DNA of 7,111 nucleotides from Hyphococcus sp. (GTDB taxonomy: Bacteria; Pseudomonadota; Alphaproteobacteria; Caulobacterales; Parvularculaceae), in the NCBI GenBank assembly GCA_021604605.1, contig BQJH01000155.1:1-7111 (forward strand), read 5' to 3'. Positions 4,620-7,111 of the stretch are shown piece by piece (the first letter of the stretch is position 1; every line of letters starts with the position of its first letter). Made by a program: the position numbers and the translations under genes. The notes below the pieces were generated by a model. That model was not told where the DNA came from, ran no database searches, and saw nothing but the letters and a program-made list of their open reading frames with translations.

Positions 4620-4979
4620 ATGCAAGACCTACAATATATCATTGGAATTGGTTTTTCCGGAACTGATCTCGCACGGGCCATTGGCCTTGCATTTGTATTT
4701 GCCATGTTTGCCAAAAAAGACACCAATATGTGGCGCTATGCACTGATCGCGCTGTTGATTGACCGCACCGTGTGGCCGATTGGGTCTATGGCCGCCTCCG
4801 GCGTAGAGGTTCAGGCCATCTATGCGTCGATCGGCGCTCTTTTTACAACGTTCCTCGATGATCTTGGAATTTATATTGTCCGCTATCTCGGCCTGGTCGT
4901 GATGATCAGCGGCTTTGTCGCCATGCGGTCCGGCATTCATAAGATTATGCCGCGAAAAGGCGGGCACGCACACGCATAG
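4620..4979 (+). CDS. Small membrane protein of unknown function (119 aa)
   Basis: I do not recognise this protein. It has three or four hydrophobic segments, about residues 16-31, 38-58, 66-78 and 83-102. The third and fourth are separated by DDLG, and the second contains a charged DRT. The C-terminus is short, basic and His-rich (PRKGGHAHA). There is no cleavable signal peptide, and it is presumably an inner-membrane protein. The ATG at 4620-4622 is preferred because GAGG (4610-4613) lies 6 bases upstream. A GTG at 4608-4610 in the same frame would overlap that site. The gene is divergent from the ada-like gene and shares the inverted repeat at 4558-4586. Its stop lies 5 bases from the stop of the convergent synthase gene, with no terminator between them. 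The consistent hydrophobic pattern supports a real gene. Confidence 0.7.
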   Translation: MQDLQYIIGIGFSGTDLARAIGLAFVFAMFAKKDTNMWRYALIALLIDRTVWPIGSMAASGVEVQAIYASIGALFTTFLDDLGIYIVRYLGLVVMISGFVAMRSGIHKIMPRKGGHAHA

Positions 4980-4984
4980 AAGAG

Positions 4985-6193
4985 TTAGGTTTTCTCAAAC
5001 GCCACAACCGCGTTTAATCCACCAAAAGCGAATGAATTGGAAACCGCGAGATCCACTTTGCGCTCAACTGCTTTGTTGGGCGCATAGTTCAGATCGCACT
5101 CAGGATCTGGTTGATCATAATTCATGGTTGGCGGGATAATACCATTATTGAGCGCCATGATCGCGGCGATCGACTCAACGCCTCCGGCGGCGCCAAGCAA
5201 ATGCCCGTGCATCGACTTGGTTGAAGAAACGATCAACTGATTGGCGCCGGTTCCAAAAACTTCGCGGATGGCTTTTGATTCCGTTGGGTCATTCATCAAC
5301 GTGCCGGTGCCGTGGGCGTTGATATAAACTTTTTCAGCATCGGGAATATTCACACCATCAAGCGCTGTGCGCATGGCCCCGGCGGCGCCCTCAACAGCAG
5401 GGTTGATCATATCTTTGCCGTCAGCATTCATGCCAAACCCGGCAAGGCGCGCATAAATTTTAGCGCCGCGCGCTTTAGCACGCTCTTCTTCTTCCAAAAT
5501 CAGAATGCCTGCCCCATCGCCAATGACGAGGCCGTTTCTGTTCTTTGAAAATGGCCGGCAGATATCATCGGACAGGATACGCATAGCGTGCCAGGCTTCA
5601 AGGGCGCCATAAGTCAGCACGGCTTCACTGGCGCCCGCAACGCCAACATCTGCGGCGCCGCTTCTAATCAGATCAGCACACACGCCGATCGAATGAGCGC
5701 CCGTAGAACACGCACTGGAGATCGCAAAAGCCGGCCCGCGCAAATGGTGGCGAATAGAAACATGACTGGCAGGCGCATTCGGGATCAACCGCAAAATCGT
5801 CAAGGGATGCGGTCGTCGTTCTTTGCGCAACATGTCGTAATAGGTTTTGTCGAATGTCCCCATACCGCCAATGCCTGTGCCGATGATACAGGCCGTTCGC
5901 AAACTGGTTTCATCGTCGATTTCAAGACCGGCGTCAGCGATGGCTTCATCCGCGGCAAGCACAGCCATCTGGGAAACCCGGTCAGATCGCGACAGGCTGG
6001 GCCCCAGCGCTTTCACGCGATCTTCAAGGCCATCAGTTGGTGCAATTGGTAAGGTGATCGAAAGATCACCAATTTCAACAGCGCGCTTTGTGAATCCACT
6101 GGCGCCGGAAGACAATCCTTCCCAATAAGCATCGAGATTTGCGCCAATCGGTGAGATCACGCCCATTCCGGTGACGACGACATTTCGGCTCAT
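4985..6193 (-). CDS. Beta-ketoacyl-ACP synthase, FabF (KAS II) type
   Basis: A 402-aa thiolase-fold condensing enzyme, the usual length for FabF. It starts with the family's VVVTGMGVISPIG, which fixes the start. The Cys-His-His triad is visible: C162 in SSACSTG, H294 in NAHGTGT and H331 in STKSMHGHLLGAAG, with K326 in the same motif. The enzyme extends an acyl chain by decarboxylative condensation with malonyl-ACP in the cytosol. The C-terminal gating loop reads NSFAFGGLNAV in place of the common NSFGFGGTN. This variation is seen in KAS paralogues outside primary fatty acid synthesis, so chain specificity may differ. The gene lies 13 bp after the ACP gene without a strong ribosome site, which suggests translational coupling. 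The ACP is the likely partner. Neither fabD, fabG nor fabZ is in the window. I withhold the symbol fabF because this may be a paralogue. Confidence 0.93.
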   Translation of the reverse strand: MSRNVVVTGMGVISPIGANLDAYWEGLSSGASGFTKRAVEIGDLSITLPIAPTDGLEDRVKALGPSLSRSDRVSQMAVLAADEAIADAGLEIDDETSLRTACIIGTGIGGMGTFDKTYYDMLRKERRPHPLTILRLIPNAPASHVSIRHHLRGPAFAISSACSTGAHSIGVCADLIRSGAADVGVAGASEAVLTYGALEAWHAMRILSDDICRPFSKNRNGLVIGDGAGILILEEEERAKARGAKIYARLAGFGMNADGKDMINPAVEGAAGAMRTALDGVNIPDAEKVYINAHGTGTLMNDPTESKAIREVFGTGANQLIVSSTKSMHGHLLGAAGGVESIAAIMALNNGIIPPTMNYDQPDPECDLNYAPNKAVERKVDLAVSNSFAFGGLNAVVAFEKT

Positions 6194-6206
6194 AAGCTTA
6201 CAGTCT

Positions 6207-6455
6207 TTATTTTTTGATTAGACTTTCGAGCGCATCGATAAGATCGCCCACCGTCTTCATATCACCGAACGGATTTTCGTTCGCATTGAACGGCACTTCA
6301 ACGCCAAGCTTTTCTTCTACCTCATAGATAATCTCGACGATGGAAAAACTGTCGATTCCGAGATCCGCAATAGGGGTCTCGCGCGTCGGCTCTCCGGTGA
6401 GGCCAACAGCGTGTTCTTTGATGATTTCCAACAGAGGCTTTTCAATATCAGACAT
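6207..6455 (-). CDS. Acyl carrier protein (non-canonical paralogue)
   Basis: An 82-aa four-helix carrier protein. The attachment site is S36 in DLGIDSF, where an ACP synthase would add 4'-phosphopantetheine. Helix II follows as SIVEIIYEVEEKLGVEVPF, acidic as needed to dock synthases. The Phe after the serine replaces the Leu of the usual DSL motif, and the sequence differs from the main AcpP that sits beside fabF in many bacteria. It also does not resemble the rhizobial AcpXL as I remember it. GGGAG (6462-6466) lies 6 bases before the ATG, within a longer AGGAGAGGGAG run. The gene begins 85 bp after yajQ and is followed 13 bp later by the ketoacyl synthase, so the two form a likely two-gene operon that delivers acyl intermediates to that enzyme. 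Confidence 0.93.
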   Translation of the reverse strand: MSDIEKPLLEIIKEHAVGLTGEPTRETPIADLGIDSFSIVEIIYEVEEKLGVEVPFNANENPFGDMKTVGDLIDALESLIKK

Positions 6456-6484
6456 GGGTTACTCCCTCTCCTGACGCGTCTTAT

Positions 6485-6503
6485 CCGATGGCGCCGCCAT
6501 TGG
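6485..6503. repeat. Near-palindrome between yajQ and the ACP gene
   Basis: CCGATGGCG-C-CGCCATTGG is a 19-bp near-perfect palindrome with one mismatched pair. A second small one, GCTAA-A-TTAGC, lies at 6528-6538. Both are in the 85-bp yajQ/ACP gap. The central spacer of one base is too short for a full hairpin, and there is no T-tract, so an operator or mRNA element is more likely than a terminator. A promoter for the ACP-synthase pair could be here, but no -35/-10 is clear. Confidence 0.35.
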
Positions 6504-6540
6504 CTAGGTGTCCGCGCATCCACACAAGCTAAATTAGCGG

Positions 6541-7026
6541 TTAGTCGCGGAAATTCTTATATTGCAGGGGTTGCTCAATTTTGAGCCCCTTCAGGAAGGC
6601 GATCACCGCTTGCAGATCATCACGTTTTTTGCCCGTGATCCGCAACTCATCGCCCTGAATAGCCGATTGTACTTTCAGCTTCTCGCCTTTGATCTTCTTC
6701 ACGATATCCTTGGCGAGCTCCTTGGCAATGCCTTCTTTCAGCAACACGCGCTGGCGAACGGACTGGCCCGCCGCAGGCTCTTCTTTTTGATAATCCAGCG
6801 AGCCCGGTTCAATCCCGCGCTTTTGCATATTGCCCTGAAGGATTTCATGCATCTGGCGCAGCTTCATATCGTCATCGGCAAAAATTGTGATCACCCCATC
6901 GGCGATTTCGATCGTCGACTTAGATCCTTTAAAATCATACCGGGTCGCGATTTCCCGGGTGACATTTTGGACCGCATTCTCAGCTTCAGCGCGATCCACT
7001 TCAGAAACAACGTCAAAGGATGGCAT
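6541..7026 (-). CDS. yajQ: YajQ family nucleotide-binding protein
   Basis: A 161-aa member of the YajQ (DUF520/UPF0234) family, about the E. coli length. The hallmark start MPSFDVVSEVD, the central TRYDFKGS and the end LQYKNFRD are all present. The fold is two similar alpha-beta domains. Family members bind nucleotides, and in Xanthomonas and Pseudomonas a homologue binds cyclic di-GMP and acts with a transcription factor. The role here is unknown. The start at 7024-7026 matches the family N-terminus and has GAGAG seven bases upstream. The in-frame ATG two codons earlier (7030-7032) has that sequence almost adjacent and is unlikely. It is cytosolic, and no membrane segment is visible. The gene follows rnpB by about 57 bases and precedes the ACP gene by 85 bases. 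Confidence 0.95.
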   Translation of the reverse strand: MPSFDVVSEVDRAEAENAVQNVTREIATRYDFKGSKSTIEIADGVITIFADDDMKLRQMHEILQGNMQKRGIEPGSLDYQKEEPAAGQSVRQRVLLKEGIAKELAKDIVKKIKGEKLKVQSAIQGDELRITGKKRDDLQAVIAFLKGLKIEQPLQYKNFRD

Positions 7027-7070
7027 ATGCATTCTCTCAAGGGTTGTGGTTGCCCCCCTTTAGTAACGCC

Positions 7071-7083
7071 AAAAAAATAAAAT
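7071..7083 (-). terminator. U-rich tract after rnpB
   Basis: On the minus strand ATTTTATTTTTTT directly follows the RNase P RNA 3' end. Such a U-rich run is where transcription of rnpB is expected to stop or where the 3' end is processed. The hairpin that would go with it cannot be judged, because most of rnpB lies outside the window. Confidence 0.5.
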
Positions 7084-7111
7084 GCCAGACGGTCTGTAAG
7101 CCGGGTTCTGT
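7084..7111 (-). ncRNA. rnpB: RNase P RNA, 3' end only (cut by window edge)
   Basis: On the minus strand the last bases read ACAGAACCCGGCTTACAGAC, then CGTCTGGC. The ACAGAACCCGGCTTA block is the strongly conserved 3' part of bacterial type-A RNase P RNA (E. coli has ACAGAACCCGGCTTAT near its 3' end), and the last bases should form the 3' strand of helix P1. RNase P RNA is the catalytic part of the enzyme that matures tRNA 5' ends. About 28 bases are present and the rest lies beyond the right edge, so the exact mature 3' end is approximate. Confidence 0.85.

Noticed and set aside
5588..6052. Plus-strand open frame of 154 codons inside the ketoacyl synthase gene
   Set aside because: It is antisense to highly conserved catalytic sequence and its translation looks random.
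6518..6526. DnaA-box-like sequence (GCATCCACA) upstream of the ACP gene
   Set aside because: It is a single site with two mismatches to the consensus, and there are no other boxes nearby.
6562..7080. Plus-strand open frame of 172 codons opposite yajQ
   Set aside because: It mirrors the conserved yajQ gene, with a composition typical of antisense frames and no start signal.
1..7111. Mobile element, phage, toxin-antitoxin, defence system or CRISPR array
   Set aside because: I found no transposase, integrase, repeat-spacer array, terminal repeats or recognised defence gene. The gene content is ordinary chromosomal.

Overview
The window looks like a chromosomal segment of an alphaproteobacterium with a Caulobacter-type cell cycle. 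The main evidence is a full-length CtrA gene (1292-1993), the master cell-cycle response regulator, together with CtrA-type TTAA boxes, a cluster of GANTC (CcrM methylation) sites, and a YajQ gene beside the 3' end of rnpB. The order or family cannot be fixed from this sequence. No insertion sequence, phage gene, CRISPR array, tRNA or rRNA gene was seen.

Left part (1-1291). The first ~75 bases carry a codon-like composition that best fits the start of a minus-strand gene running off the left edge. Bases 76-411 hold no convincing gene but are dense in signals: a terminator-like hairpin, three 10-bp-phased ATGG repeats, three GANTC sites, a dyad and a near-consensus CtrA box (TTAA-N7-TTAA). A 138-aa unrecognised helical-hairpin protein (412-828, minus) follows. 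It is divergent from ctrA across a 463-bp gap that holds three inverted repeats, a consensus IHF-type site and a TTAACCAT half-site.

Middle part (1292-4979). ctrA ends at a strong intrinsic terminator (2056-2085). Next is a 468-aa two-Rossmann flavoprotein on the plus strand. It converges on, and shares a TTAA double stop with, a minus-strand AraC/O6-alkylguanine-DNA alkyltransferase fusion (Ada-like, without the N-terminal Ada domain). A 119-aa membrane protein of unknown function is divergent from the ada-like gene, and a 9-bp perfect inverted repeat lies between them.

Right part (4985-7111, minus strand). Transcription runs leftward through rnpB (3' end only), yajQ, an acyl carrier protein and a FabF-type ketoacyl-ACP synthase. 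The ACP and synthase are 13 bp apart and probably work as a pair. The synthase stops 5 bp from the membrane-protein gene coming the other way.

How the parts connect: the clearest theme is cell-cycle regulation, because CtrA can be expected to act on the TTAA boxes found here, including at its own promoter. DNA alkylation repair, the flavoprotein and the ACP/synthase pair look like ordinary housekeeping or specialised chromosomal genes. I found no strong evidence for a wholly new system. The most promising unexplained material is the regulatory DNA at 90-411, 1071-1272 and 4558-4586.
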